Below the pieces are notes generated by a model that saw only the letters and a list, made by a program, of their open reading frames with translations, searched no databases and was not told the DNA's origin. The translations under genes were made by a program, and so were the position numbers. 64,000 nucleotides of DNA from positions 186,001 to 250,000 of the forward strand of contig NZ_JAAABN010000005.1 in assembly GCF_011516765.1 (NCBI RefSeq), written 5' to 3'. Positions 53,159 through 64,000 of the stretch are shown here, one piece after another. Position 1 is the first letter of the stretch. Each line of letters starts with the position of its first letter. The stretch comes from Acetobacter sicerae. Lineage in GTDB: Bacteria; Pseudomonadota; Alphaproteobacteria; Acetobacterales; Acetobacteraceae.

Positions 53159-54169
53159 TCAGAACATCGCGTTGATCGCAAATTGTGGTGAAACCTGAAT
53201 GCTTTTATTGTGACCGGCGAAATAGAAAGCCGAACCCGCGATTATACCCCAGCGAGAGTTCCAGTTATATTCGAACGCAGGCGCGATCTGCCAGTCCGTT
53301 CCGGCGCTGCTGATCTTTTTTACATACGCTCCGCTCGCGTCATGTCCATGCACGCGTGACCCATTGGACCAGTCACGCGCAAGATCCATGGCCAGCACCC
53401 ATTTCTGGCTCACGGCATATTCCAGAGAAAAGCCGGTTTCGCCACTCATGCCGGGTTGACCGCGCCCACGGAAACCGTGCGCTGTGCCGTAGGTGGTGGT
53501 GTCTACAAGTGTCGCCGAGGTCACGGCGCGACGGAACCAGTTCCACACGCGCAGGCGTAATTCATGATTTCCGGGCAGCGTGTAGGTGGATTGCTCGGTG
53601 ATGGCAAAGCGGAACACATAGGCGCCGCTGCCTATGCCGTCCTGCGCGTCGCCAAGTTTCTTGTAGTCACCCGTCGGGAAAATCATTCCAACGAAAAGAT
53701 TGAAGGCAGGAATGTATCGTTTTGGATCTGGACGCACAAGACGGTAGATCAGGTCGACCGGCACATCGCCGGTTTTTGGGCCGTGGGAATGTCCGCTATC
53801 GTGCTTCCAGCCATAATTTACGATCGTATGCACCTGCACGCTGAAATCGGGCAGAATTCCATATTTCCATAGTGTGGAATTGGAAAACGTCCGTTGCATT
53901 GGATGCGCGGCAGGACGTGTCCCACCACGGGAATCGAAAGATCCAAGCGGCTGATTATAGGAATAGTAGGGTTCGACATTGAGCACGCCCGCGCGCGTAG
54001 TGCCCGACGGTGAGACAAGCGAACCGGTATACCACTGGTCCGCATGAGCCCACGAACTGGTGCCCATCCACGTCATGAGGATGGCAAAGGCCTTTCCTGC
54101 ATGACGTTTTCCGTGGGCGTACGTTTTCCGTCTCCGGTTCAGCCTGATCTTACGCACCGTTCCGACCAC
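53159..54169 (-). CDS. Outer-membrane beta-barrel (MetA-pathway/phenol-porin-like)
   Basis: 336 aa from GTG 54169 with GGAATGA upstream; a shorter start is possible. The N-terminus is unusually basic, and a signal-like helix (A-I-L-M-T-W-M-G-T-S-S-W-A-H-A) ends near residue 43. The mature protein has alternating strands, aromatic girdle residues, and ends in A-I-N-A-M-F with a terminal Phe, typical for BAM-inserted barrels. It resembles the transporter family near phenol-degradation operons. The gene starts 12 bp after the asparaginase stop, so it probably forms the outer-membrane entry for the operon's substrate. Confidence 0.72.
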   Translation of the reverse strand: MVGTVRKIRLNRRRKTYAHGKRHAGKAFAILMTWMGTSSWAHADQWYTGSLVSPSGTTRAGVLNVEPYYSYNQPLGSFDSRGGTRPAAHPMQRTFSNSTLWKYGILPDFSVQVHTIVNYGWKHDSGHSHGPKTGDVPVDLIYRLVRPDPKRYIPAFNLFVGMIFPTGDYKKLGDAQDGIGSGAYVFRFAITEQSTYTLPGNHELRLRVWNWFRRAVTSATLVDTTTYGTAHGFRGRGQPGMSGETGFSLEYAVSQKWVLAMDLARDWSNGSRVHGHDASGAYVKKISSAGTDWQIAPAFEYNWNSRWGIIAGSAFYFAGHNKSIQVSPQFAINAMF

Positions 54170-54181
54170 ATCTCATTCCGT

Positions 54182-55273
54182 TCAATAGCCCGCACCAAAG
54201 ACCGACTGGATGTCTGCCGGCCTGTTCCGGCCATTGGCAAGAAGAAGTTGCAGAAGGATGCGCGATTTTTGTGGGTTGAGATCAAAAGACGCCACCAGTC
54301 CGTGCTGATCGTCATCGACCTCTACGTTCCGATTTACAAATCCGTCTCCTACACGGGAGGAACGCACGACGACGACCCCTGCTTTCACAGCGCGGTCCAG
54401 ACCTGCAAGCGCCTCCTGCGATACATTGCCGTCGCCCATGCCGGCGATCACGATGCCTCGCGCTCCGGCCTTCACCGCTTCGTCAATCTGGGCGGCGTCC
54501 ATATCCGCATGTGCGTAGATAATCTCGACCTTTGGCAAAAGATGGTTTTGCGGCAGCGGCAGACGGATTTCGGCGCGTGGAGGACCGAAGAAGCGCACAT
54601 TTGCCGGGTCAGCCGTTCCCACAGGTCCAGCATTGCGCGACTGGAAAGTCTCCAGAGCCGTGGTATGCGTCTTGCTTACCCAGCGCGCGGCATGAACTGT
54701 GTCATCCAGTACGACCAGCACGCCCCGATTGTGCGCCTGTGGACTAACGGCCACTTTCACCGCCTCATACATATTTGCAGGACCATCCGCGCTGATGGCC
54801 GTGCTCGGGCGCATCGCACCGGTCAGGACCACAGGATGGGACGCGCCGATTACAGTGTCGAGGAAGAAAGCCGTTTCTTCCATCGTGTCCGTACCATGCG
54901 TGATGACAACGGCGTCCGCTTCGTTCCTTGCGAAAGCCTCATGAATACGTTCAGCCAGACGGAACCAGACCTGACTGTTCATGTTCTGCGAGGCAATGTT
55001 GGAGATCTGCTCCGCCTTCAGTCGCGCCAGCTTTTCCACGCCGGGCACGCCCGCAATGAGTTGCTCGCCCGTGACAGCGCCAGCGTCATAACCAATGGCC
55101 GAGCGGGCATCGGCCTTTCCCGAGATGGTGCCGCCGGTGGCCAGAACCAGCACGCGTGGCAATGCTGTCTGTGGCTGGGTTGTCTGCATATCTGCGGCAC
55201 GGGCATTGACTGGCGACATCGTCATCACACTGAAAGAGACAAGGAAAAACGGTAGGACACGGAGGGAAAACAT
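54182..55273 (-). CDS. ansB: Periplasmic (type II) L-asparaginase
   Basis: 363 aa. Signal peptide of about 26 residues (F-S-L-R-V-L-P-F-F-L-V-S-F ... V-N-A-R-A). Catalytic Thr49 is in L-A-T-G-G-T-I-S, and the second catalytic set T-H-G-T-D-T-M-E-E-T is present with its Thr/Asp/Lys neighbours downstream. Splits asparagine to aspartate and ammonia in the periplasm, with possible glutaminase activity. The gene lies between the aspartate decarboxylase (113 bp upstream) and the outer-membrane barrel (12 bp downstream). Its product aspartate is the substrate of the upstream AspT antiporter. Confidence 0.92.
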   Translation of the reverse strand: MFSLRVLPFFLVSFSVMTMSPVNARAADMQTTQPQTALPRVLVLATGGTISGKADARSAIGYDAGAVTGEQLIAGVPGVEKLARLKAEQISNIASQNMNSQVWFRLAERIHEAFARNEADAVVITHGTDTMEETAFFLDTVIGASHPVVLTGAMRPSTAISADGPANMYEAVKVAVSPQAHNRGVLVVLDDTVHAARWVSKTHTTALETFQSRNAGPVGTADPANVRFFGPPRAEIRLPLPQNHLLPKVEIIYAHADMDAAQIDEAVKAGARGIVIAGMGDGNVSQEALAGLDRAVKAGVVVVRSSRVGDGFVNRNVEVDDDQHGLVASFDLNPQKSRILLQLLLANGRNRPADIQSVFGAGY

Positions 55274-55386
55274 AAGGCGGAACAGTCCTTTGGCAACTGG
55301 AAACAGGGGAGATGTTCCTGCGTCTTTGGTTCGAAACTCTGGAAATGGTCTGGAAGCGGCAAGCGGCGCTTCCAGACCAGTCTGAC

Positions 55387-58694
<3,308 letters not shown>

Positions 58695-58762
58695 CGCGAG
58701 GTTCCTTTGGCTTGTTCTGGTTTTTCGTGCGCGACCATTGGTGGTGTGCACATTTTTTGTCA

Positions 58763-58776
58763 TTGATGAAGATCAA
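58763..58776 (-). promoter_or_regulatory. FNR/CRP-family binding site upstream of aspT
   Basis: TTGAT-GAAG-ATCAA, a perfect match to the FNR consensus TTGAT-N4-ATCAA. It is centred about 75 bp before the TTG start, a distance that fits an activator at a class II promoter with a leader. No clear -10 sequence could be identified downstream. Acetic acid bacteria have an FNR-type regulator (GoxR in Gluconobacter). Confidence 0.6.
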
Positions 58777-59032
58777 TAAAAAAATATTTAATACTTCGAG
58801 GGTTATCATATTTATATCGTAATGTTTTTATATTGGAATGAATATATTTTCTATATAAGTAAAATAATAAAATTTTTTGTTTTTATTTTGTCTTGTTGGA
58901 ATGCGTTTCAATCTCCCTGAACTGCTTCAGACTTGTGAAGGAGCGTTCGAAGACGTTTCTATATTTATAGAAAGAAATAGGTTTTTACGGGAGTTTTACA
59001 GGTTTCTCTTTGGTGGATAAGCGGTGTGGTCA
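58777..59032. other. AT-rich upstream region of the aspT operon
   Basis: About 255 bp, strongly AT-rich in 58777-58890, no gene. It contains the promoter region of the aspT operon on the minus strand and borders the transposase remnant on the right. Confidence 0.5.
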
Positions 59033-59400
59033 TCATTGTTTAAGGTTTCCGCTAAAAAGACCTGCATTATAAACTTCGTCGGCAATAAAGGCTTCGGGTT
59101 CGACTTTATTGAGCAATGGTTCTGCAGCAGTGATATCCATTCTTTCTGTGGCATCAGCCACAGCGTGGATTTCGTGCTCGGTCTGCCGCGTGATCGGGCG
59201 ATGGCCTGATCCGCCTCCTTCCTTTACGAGCATCTGTGCTAATTGATGCGCACGGACAACGATCATATCTATTGTGATGTATTCGTTATGATCAGCAATG
59301 GACCGCTGCCGGAAAACCCACTCGACCACACCGCTTCTGTACCAGCGGCGTAGTCGTTTGCGGATGTTCTTCCTATTCCAGATCGGGCGGTTCCGCGATC
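59033..59400 (-). pseudogene. IS5-family transposase remnant
   Basis: The minus-strand reading frame still shows the order of an IS5-group transposase: K-N-I-R-K-R-L-R-R-W (helical N-terminal part), G-V-V-E-W-V-F, then I-D-M-I-V-V-R-A-H-Q (normally the DDE-domain I-D-S-T-I-V-R-A-H), then T-E-H-E-I-H-A-V-A-D-A, I-T-A-A-E-P-L-L and A-F-I-A-D-E-V-Y-N-A. The first catalytic Asp is kept, but the segment between the H-A-V-A-D-A and I-T-A-A-E blocks is shortened, substitutions abound, and the C-terminal part with the Glu is gone. No terminal inverted repeats or target duplication were recognised. An old, inactive insertion beside the aldonate genes. Confidence 0.65.
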
Positions 59401-60226
59401 AATACCCTGAAGCCGTATCCGTTCTCGTCACGATGGAGGGAGAGCCTGCATCTTTGCGGAATTCAGCAACGGAATTCTCGGCCGCCTGAGCAAGCAGACG
59501 GACATCATTGGAAACCGTGACCAGATCGGCCCCCCAGGAAACGCCCTTTGCGGCATAGGATGCGGTGCCGTTATGCAGCCCCATGCGAATGCCGGCGCCA
59601 TGGGCCGCAGCAATGACGCGCTGGATCGCTTCGACCATCTCCGGTTCTTCCCGATCGAACCCGGTCCGATACCGGCGTCCGGTCAGGCCCAGCGTCAGAT
59701 CGGCCGGCCCCACGTAAACGCCATCCAGTCCCGGCGTTCTGACAATCTCATTGAGGTTGGCCATGGCCTGTGCCGTCTCGATCATCGCGAAGCACACCAC
59801 TTCATCATCGGCAAAGGCGGCATAGTCGCTGCCAAGGGCGAAGTTGGCGCGTGTCGGTCCAAAGCTGCGCGTGCCATTCGGCGGATACCGCACATAGGAA
59901 ACCAGCCGTTCCGCTTCGGCGCGCGTATTGATCATGGGGCAGATAATGCCCCACGCCCCGGCGTCGAGGATTTTCATGATTGAGCCTGGATCCAGCCAGC
60001 TTGCCCGCGCCATAGTCGCCACACCGGAGGCGCGCACCGCCTGAAGCATGGGGAGCATACCGGTGTAATCGACGGCTCCATGCTGAATGTCGATGGTCAC
60101 GGAATCGTAGCCAGCGGAGGCCATGATCTCGGCCGAAAACGGACTGGATATGGACAGCCAGCCATTCAATACGGCCCGACCTTCCGCCCAGATGCGACGT
60201 ATGGGGTTTCTGGGGATAACACTCAT
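59399..60226 (-). CDS. HpaI/HpcH-type class II 2-keto-3-deoxy acid aldolase
   Basis: 275 aa from ATG 60226, preceded by GGAGGG with an 8-nt spacer; an ATG five codons earlier lies inside that site. TIM-barrel enzyme: I-D-I-Q-H-G-A-V-D-Y has the catalytic His, A-M-I-E-T-A-Q-A-M the metal-binding Glu, and V-G-P-A-D-L-T the Asp. Cleaves 2-keto-3-deoxy sugar acids to pyruvate and an aldehyde. It directly follows the aldonate dehydratase (42 bp), so the pair would convert an aldonate to pyruvate plus glycolaldehyde or glyceraldehyde. The C-terminus meets the transposase remnant. Confidence 0.88.
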   Translation of the reverse strand: MSVIPRNPIRRIWAEGRAVLNGWLSISSPFSAEIMASAGYDSVTIDIQHGAVDYTGMLPMLQAVRASGVATMARASWLDPGSIMKILDAGAWGIICPMINTRAEAERLVSYVRYPPNGTRSFGPTRANFALGSDYAAFADDEVVCFAMIETAQAMANLNEIVRTPGLDGVYVGPADLTLGLTGRRYRTGFDREEPEMVEAIQRVIAAAHGAGIRMGLHNGTASYAAKGVSWGADLVTVSNDVRLLAQAAENSVAEFRKDAGSPSIVTRTDTASGY

Positions 60227-60268
60227 CGTCCTGCCCTCCATCGGTGCCTGTCAGAACTGCGTCCGGGT

Positions 60269-62050
60269 TCAGTAGATCACGGGTTCGGAGACCGGCCCGC
60301 CGAAATCGGTTTGCAGGAAGTCAAAGTCGCATCCCTTGTCGGCCTGCATGATATGATGCGCCGCCATCCAGCCGTAGCCCCGTTCATAACGCGGCGGGGG
60401 CGCTTTCCATTCGACCCGGCGTCGCGCCATCTCCTCCTCGGAGACTTCCATTGAAATCGAACGGGCCTCCACATCCACAGAGATGATGTCGCCCGTTTTC
60501 AGAAGCGCCAGCGGGCCGCCGATATAGGCTTCCGGTGCAACATGAAGGATACATGCGCCATAGCTGGTGCCGCTCATCCGTGCGTCGGAAAGGCGCAGCA
60601 TGTCACGCACACCCTGTTTGATAAGTTTCTTTGGAATCGGCAGCATTCCCCATTCCGGCATGCCGGGGCCTCCCAACGGTCCCGCATTACGCAGAACGAG
60701 AACATGGTTTTCGGTTACGTCCAGATCCTCGTCCTCAATAGCCTTTTTCATCGACGGGTAGTCGTCGAAAACAAGAGCCGGTCCACTGTGTTTGTGGAAT
60801 TTTCTGTCACAGCAGGCAGGTTTCATGACACAGCCATCTGGCGCAATATTGCCACGCAGGACGGTCAGGGCGCCCCCCGCCTCGCCGGTAAAGACTGGAT
60901 TATCCAACGGACGAATGACATCGTCGTTATAGACCTGAGCCGTGTCGATGTTTTCGCCGACGGTCTTGCCGGTAACGGTGAGACAGGACAGATCCAGAAA
61001 GCCCGAAATACGCTTCATCAGGGCCGCAATACCGCCCGCGTAATAGAAATCTTCCATCAGATAGGTCGTGCCTGTGGGGCGCACATTGGCGATAACCGGC
61101 ACTTCGTGACTGAGACGATCGAAATCGTCGAGACCGATATTGACGCCCGCCCGCCGCGCCATGGCGATGACGTGGATGATCGCATTGGTCGAGCAGCCCA
61201 TGGCCATGGCGACGGCGATGGCGTTCCGGAATGAGGCGCGTGTCGTTATTTTTGAAGGCTGCAGACCCTCACGCACCATATCCACTATCCGTCGTCCGGA
61301 GCTTTTCGCCATGCGGATATGATTGGAATCAACGGCCGGAATGGAACTGGCGCCAGGTAATGACAGACCGATCGCTTCGGCGATGGCTGTCATGGTGCTG
61401 GCTGTGCCCATGGTCATGCAGGTGCCGGCGCTACGGGCGATTCCTTCCTCAACACCGCGCCAGTCCTCCTGAGTGATCTTTCCAGCCCTCAGTTCATCCC
61501 AGTATTTCCATGAATCCGCGCCTGAACCCAGGGTTTTTCCATGCCAGTTGCCGCGCAACATCGGGCCGGCGGGCACAAAGATCGTCGGAATGTTCATGCT
61601 GATCGCGCCGAGAAGCAGGCCCGGGGTGGTCTTGTCGCAGCCGCCCATCAGCACCGCTCCGTCCGCCGGATAGGCGCGAAGCAGTTCCTCAGCCTCCATG
61701 GCGAGCATGTTGCGGTACAACATTGTCGTAGGCTTCATGAAGTTTTCGGATAGCGAGATCGAGGGAAACTCCATCGGGAAGCCGCCTGCTTCGAGCACGC
61801 CCCGTTTCACATCCTCTACCCGCTGTCTGAAGTGCATGTGACAGGGATTGATATCTGACCAGGTATTGAGGATGGCGATGACCGGTTTGCCTTCCCAGTC
61901 TTTCGGATCATAACCCATCTGCATCGCACGTGAACGATGCCCGAAACTGCGCAGGTCGGCCGGCCCAAACCACCGTTCACTCCGTAGCCTGATCTTGTCG
62001 GCCTTCTCTGGGCCAGGGGTCGAGGCGCGCTCTCCGGCGTCTTCAGTCAT
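60269..62050 (-). CDS. IlvD/Edd-family aldonate dehydratase (L-arabonate/D-xylonate type)
   Basis: 593 aa iron-sulfur dehydratase. The cluster cysteines are Cys70 (N-P-C-H), Cys138 (G-G-C-D-K) and Cys211 (G-T-C-M-T-M-G). The C-terminal domain has S-D-A-R-M-S-G-T-S-Y-G and the sugar-acid subfamily tail R-G-Y-G-W-M-A-A-H-H-I with D-F-D-F-L. That tail separates it from dihydroxyacid dehydratase and 6-phosphogluconate dehydratase. Removes water from an aldonate to form 2-keto-3-deoxyaldonate. GAGGGAG 8 nt upstream. Divergent LysR and downstream MFS genes complete a sugar-acid catabolic unit. The chain length of the substrate is not certain. Confidence 0.9.
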   Translation of the reverse strand: MTEDAGERASTPGPEKADKIRLRSERWFGPADLRSFGHRSRAMQMGYDPKDWEGKPVIAILNTWSDINPCHMHFRQRVEDVKRGVLEAGGFPMEFPSISLSENFMKPTTMLYRNMLAMEAEELLRAYPADGAVLMGGCDKTTPGLLLGAISMNIPTIFVPAGPMLRGNWHGKTLGSGADSWKYWDELRAGKITQEDWRGVEEGIARSAGTCMTMGTASTMTAIAEAIGLSLPGASSIPAVDSNHIRMAKSSGRRIVDMVREGLQPSKITTRASFRNAIAVAMAMGCSTNAIIHVIAMARRAGVNIGLDDFDRLSHEVPVIANVRPTGTTYLMEDFYYAGGIAALMKRISGFLDLSCLTVTGKTVGENIDTAQVYNDDVIRPLDNPVFTGEAGGALTVLRGNIAPDGCVMKPACCDRKFHKHSGPALVFDDYPSMKKAIEDEDLDVTENHVLVLRNAGPLGGPGMPEWGMLPIPKKLIKQGVRDMLRLSDARMSGTSYGACILHVAPEAYIGGPLALLKTGDIISVDVEARSISMEVSEEEMARRRVEWKAPPPRYERGYGWMAAHHIMQADKGCDFDFLQTDFGGPVSEPVIY

Positions 62051-62181
62051 ATATTATTCTCCCTCGTCCATCCCGATACGTGTGCTTGTCGCGTGGCGGG
62101 CGTTTGTCACCTCAGTTAGGGCGCGACAGACTCAGGCTGTCCAGATTAGATACGGTATGGTTTGAGACAGGATTGATATTG

Positions 62182-63087
62182 ATGCTTCAGCTCACTCAGG
62201 TCCGCTGTTTCGTCGCCGTCGCGGAAGAACTCCACTTTGGGCGGGCGGCTACACGCCTGAACATGACGCAGCCGCCGTTGAGTCGGCAGATCCAGCTTCT
62301 CGAACATGTGCTGGGCGTCGAACTGCTGGAGCGTACCAGCCGCGTCGTGCGTCTGACGCAGGCCGGGGCCGTTTTTCTGGCGGAAGGACGACGCCTGCTG
62401 CAGAATGCTGAAGATGCGACGCTCGCCGCGCGACGGGCAGGACGCGGAGCGCTGGGCCAGATTGCGATCGGATCCACGCCGGGGTGCAGTTACGATTTTC
62501 TGCCGCGTCTGATTTCAGCGCTGCGCAGCCATTATCCCGACGTCGATCTGATTCTTGAAGAAATGATTACGCGTGATCAGCTTTCGGCTCTGGCTTCGAG
62601 TCGATTGGATATCGGTTTTATCCGGCCGCATTTTGATGCGCCGGACATCGAGCTGCGTCGGATCATCAGGGAACCCATGCTCGCAGCCATTCCGGAAGAC
62701 CACCCCATGGCCCGGCTGGAAGTCGTGATGCCTTCGGACCTCGATGGGCAGGAACTCATCATGTATTCCGTGCTCGGTGGCGGATATTTTCACGATCTTG
62801 TGCATCGGCTGTTGATCAGTTCGGACATTCGGCCGAAGCTTGTCCACCATCTGACCCAGATTCATGCGTTGCTCGCCCTTGTGAAGGCCGGAATGGGGAT
62901 GGCCCTGATTCCCCAGTCGGCCTCACGCCTTGGCATCAGCAACGTTGTTTATCGCAGTCTTGGCTTTGGAGCGGATATTTCCGCCGAACTGTTCATGGCC
63001 TATCGGGCTGACAATCCAAGTCTGGTTTTGGGTAATGTGACGAATGTGATCGCCCGTTTCATCGAAGAAAGGGAGCTTTCAGCCTAA
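62182..63087 (+). CDS. LysR-family regulator of the aldonate genes
   Basis: 301 aa from ATG 62182 with AGGA 9 nt upstream; the frame is open for 34 more codons without conserved sequence. N-terminal DNA-binding domain L-T-Q-V-R-C-F-V-A-V-A-E-E-L-H-F-G-R-A-A with P-P-L-S-R-Q-I-Q-x-L-E, then a substrate domain starting at I-A-I-G-S-T-P-G. Resembles BenM/CatR-like regulators. Divergent from the dehydratase gene with about 130 bp between the two starts, so it likely regulates the dehydratase, aldolase and MFS genes. Confidence 0.88.
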   Translation: MLQLTQVRCFVAVAEELHFGRAATRLNMTQPPLSRQIQLLEHVLGVELLERTSRVVRLTQAGAVFLAEGRRLLQNAEDATLAARRAGRGALGQIAIGSTPGCSYDFLPRLISALRSHYPDVDLILEEMITRDQLSALASSRLDIGFIRPHFDAPDIELRRIIREPMLAAIPEDHPMARLEVVMPSDLDGQELIMYSVLGGGYFHDLVHRLLISSDIRPKLVHHLTQIHALLALVKAGMGMALIPQSASRLGISNVVYRSLGFGADISAELFMAYRADNPSLVLGNVTNVIARFIEERELSA

Positions 63088-63241
63088 GCGATATCAGTTT
63101 TGAATTGATTCATTTACAGATTGATTTTGATCTTACGACACCCAGAGCGTTGTGTCTTGCGCAGTGATCGTGGAGTTCCAGTGGCTCGTCCGCCAGCAGC
63201 AGTCCAGCGTGTTCCAGATCCCGCATCAAGGGAGACACAGG

Positions 63242-64000
63242 GTGAATATAATAAAAGGGTCATCAGAAACCCCAACCGCCACATTCCCGTCAGAAACCGT
63301 AAGCTCCGAACGGCGAACGATGATCCGATACTTCGTTCTCGCGTTCCTGTTTACCATCACGGCAATCAATTACGGTGATCGTGCGACTCTCGGAATTGCA
63401 CGATCGAGCATATCCCACGATCTCGGGTTAAGCCCGGTCTCCATGGGCTATGTCTTCTCCGCATTCGGTTGGGCCTATGTGCTGAATCAGGTGCCCGGAG
63501 GCTGGTTGCTTGACCGCTATGGTTCCATACGCGTGTACGGCGTAAGCCTCTTCGCGTGGTCGCTGTGTACGCTGGCGATCTCTGGCGCTGGTCATGTCCC
63601 GCAGGCGCTGGCTTTTCCTGTGCTGTTCCTACTCTGGGCCGGACTTGGTCTGGTGGAAGCGCCAGCTTTTCCAGCCAACAGTCGCATCACCTCAAGCTGG
63701 TTTCCCATCGGCGAAAGAGGTCTTGCGACATCCATTTTCAACTCGGCGCAATATGTCGCGGTCGCGTTCTTCGCACCCCTGATGGGCTGGGTCACGCAAC
63801 GGCTCGGCTGGGAATACATCTTCGCCATGATGGGACTGCTGGGCGTGCTGCTCGCCGTGCTCTGGCTGGTGACGATGCGTCCTCCCGCCCAGCATCCGAG
63901 CGTCAGCGCCGCAGAGCTGGCTTATATTCGTGAAGGCGGCGCTCTCGTCGATATCGATGACAAGAGCAAGCAGACAAAACACAGGCTCAATCGCAGGCAG
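63242..64000 (+). CDS. MFS sugar-acid transporter (anion:cation symporter family, 3' end outside window)
   Basis: 253 residues visible; the gene continues past the right edge. GTG 63242 has a good GGGAGA upstream; ATG 63320 is possible. The first segment contains F-T-I-T-A-I-N-Y-G-D-R-A-T-L-G-I-A, the ACS family mark (N-Y-x-D-R). Motif A is G-G-W-L-L-D-R-Y-G, and F-P-I-G-E-R-G-L-A-T-S-I-F-N is typical of galactonate/glucarate carriers. Six hydrophobic segments are followed by the central loop at the window edge. Situated 154 bp after the LysR gene, it probably imports the aldonate consumed by the dehydratase. Confidence 0.85.
   Translation, partial: MNIIKGSSETPTATFPSETVSSERRTMIRYFVLAFLFTITAINYGDRATLGIARSSISHDLGLSPVSMGYVFSAFGWAYVLNQVPGGWLLDRYGSIRVYGVSLFAWSLCTLAISGAGHVPQALAFPVLFLLWAGLGLVEAPAFPANSRITSSWFPIGERGLATSIFNSAQYVAVAFFAPLMGWVTQRLGWEYIFAMMGLLGVLLAVLWLVTMRPPAQHPSVSAAELAYIREGGALVDIDDKSKQTKHRLNRRQ

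Noticed and set aside
63118..63135. TTGATTTTGATCTT before the MFS gene as an FNR site
   Set aside because: The second half is ATCTT, not ATCAA; one good half-site is not enough.

Overview
The window reads as chromosomal DNA of an acetic acid bacterium (Acetobacteraceae, Alphaproteobacteria). The main signs are a moderately high GC content in the coding regions, a strand-loop-strand repeat protein ending in a Hint domain of the type common in this family, haem A synthase, OprB-type porins, many periplasmic and uptake functions, and a composite palindromic repeat that resembles elements I recall from acetic acid bacteria. The genus cannot be fixed from the sequence alone. About 57 protein genes are supported, two of them cut by the window edges. 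No rRNA, tRNA or CRISPR array was seen.

Layout. 1-9.7 kb: a truncated OpgC-like membrane protein, the Mrp/ApbC Fe-S carrier, a repeat-plus-Hint surface protein followed 10 bp later by a large glycosyltransferase, a small conserved protein, ispE and an N-acyl-D-amino-acid deacylase. 9.9-15.3 kb: a secreted protein, an esterase, then an AT-rich accessory stretch with a glycosyltransferase that carries a beta-trefoil-like tail and a DUF1796-like protein. 15.3-24.6 kb: ctaA, a TVP38-family protein, a Bcr/CflA exporter, a hybrid histidine kinase, apt and a FUSC-family exporter. 24.7-33.4 kb: LysR/pirin/YcaC-like hydrolase, leuB, tag, a YbaK-type deacylase and an MscS channel. 33.7-42.9 kb: typA, an SMP-30 lactonase, feoA-feoB plus a Cys-rich partner, yqgE, an SDR, a PPK2 kinase and a zinc alcohol dehydrogenase.

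43.4-49.7 kb is one tightly packed operon: LysR, OprB-like porin, OxlT-like MFS carrier, SBF-like carrier, and a gamma-glutamyltransferase-fold hydrolase whose active-site region suggests an oxamate-amidohydrolase-like enzyme. 49.9-52.9 kb holds a lipid kinase, an LpxH-like phosphoesterase and a GT4 glycosyltransferase.

53.2-58.8 kb (minus strand) is the most striking block: aspT, asdA, a secreted asparaginase and an outer-membrane barrel. Together they would convert asparagine to aspartate outside the membrane, exchange aspartate for alanine, and decarboxylate aspartate inside, which consumes protons and builds a proton-motive force. A perfect FNR-type site (TTGAT-N4-ATCAA) lies just upstream, and a strong Shine-Dalgarno sequence suggests that aspT starts downstream of that site.

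59.0-64.0 kb carries an IS5-family transposase remnant next to an aldonate catabolic set: HpaI-type aldolase, IlvD/Edd-type dehydratase, divergent LysR, and an MFS sugar-acid carrier that runs off the right edge.
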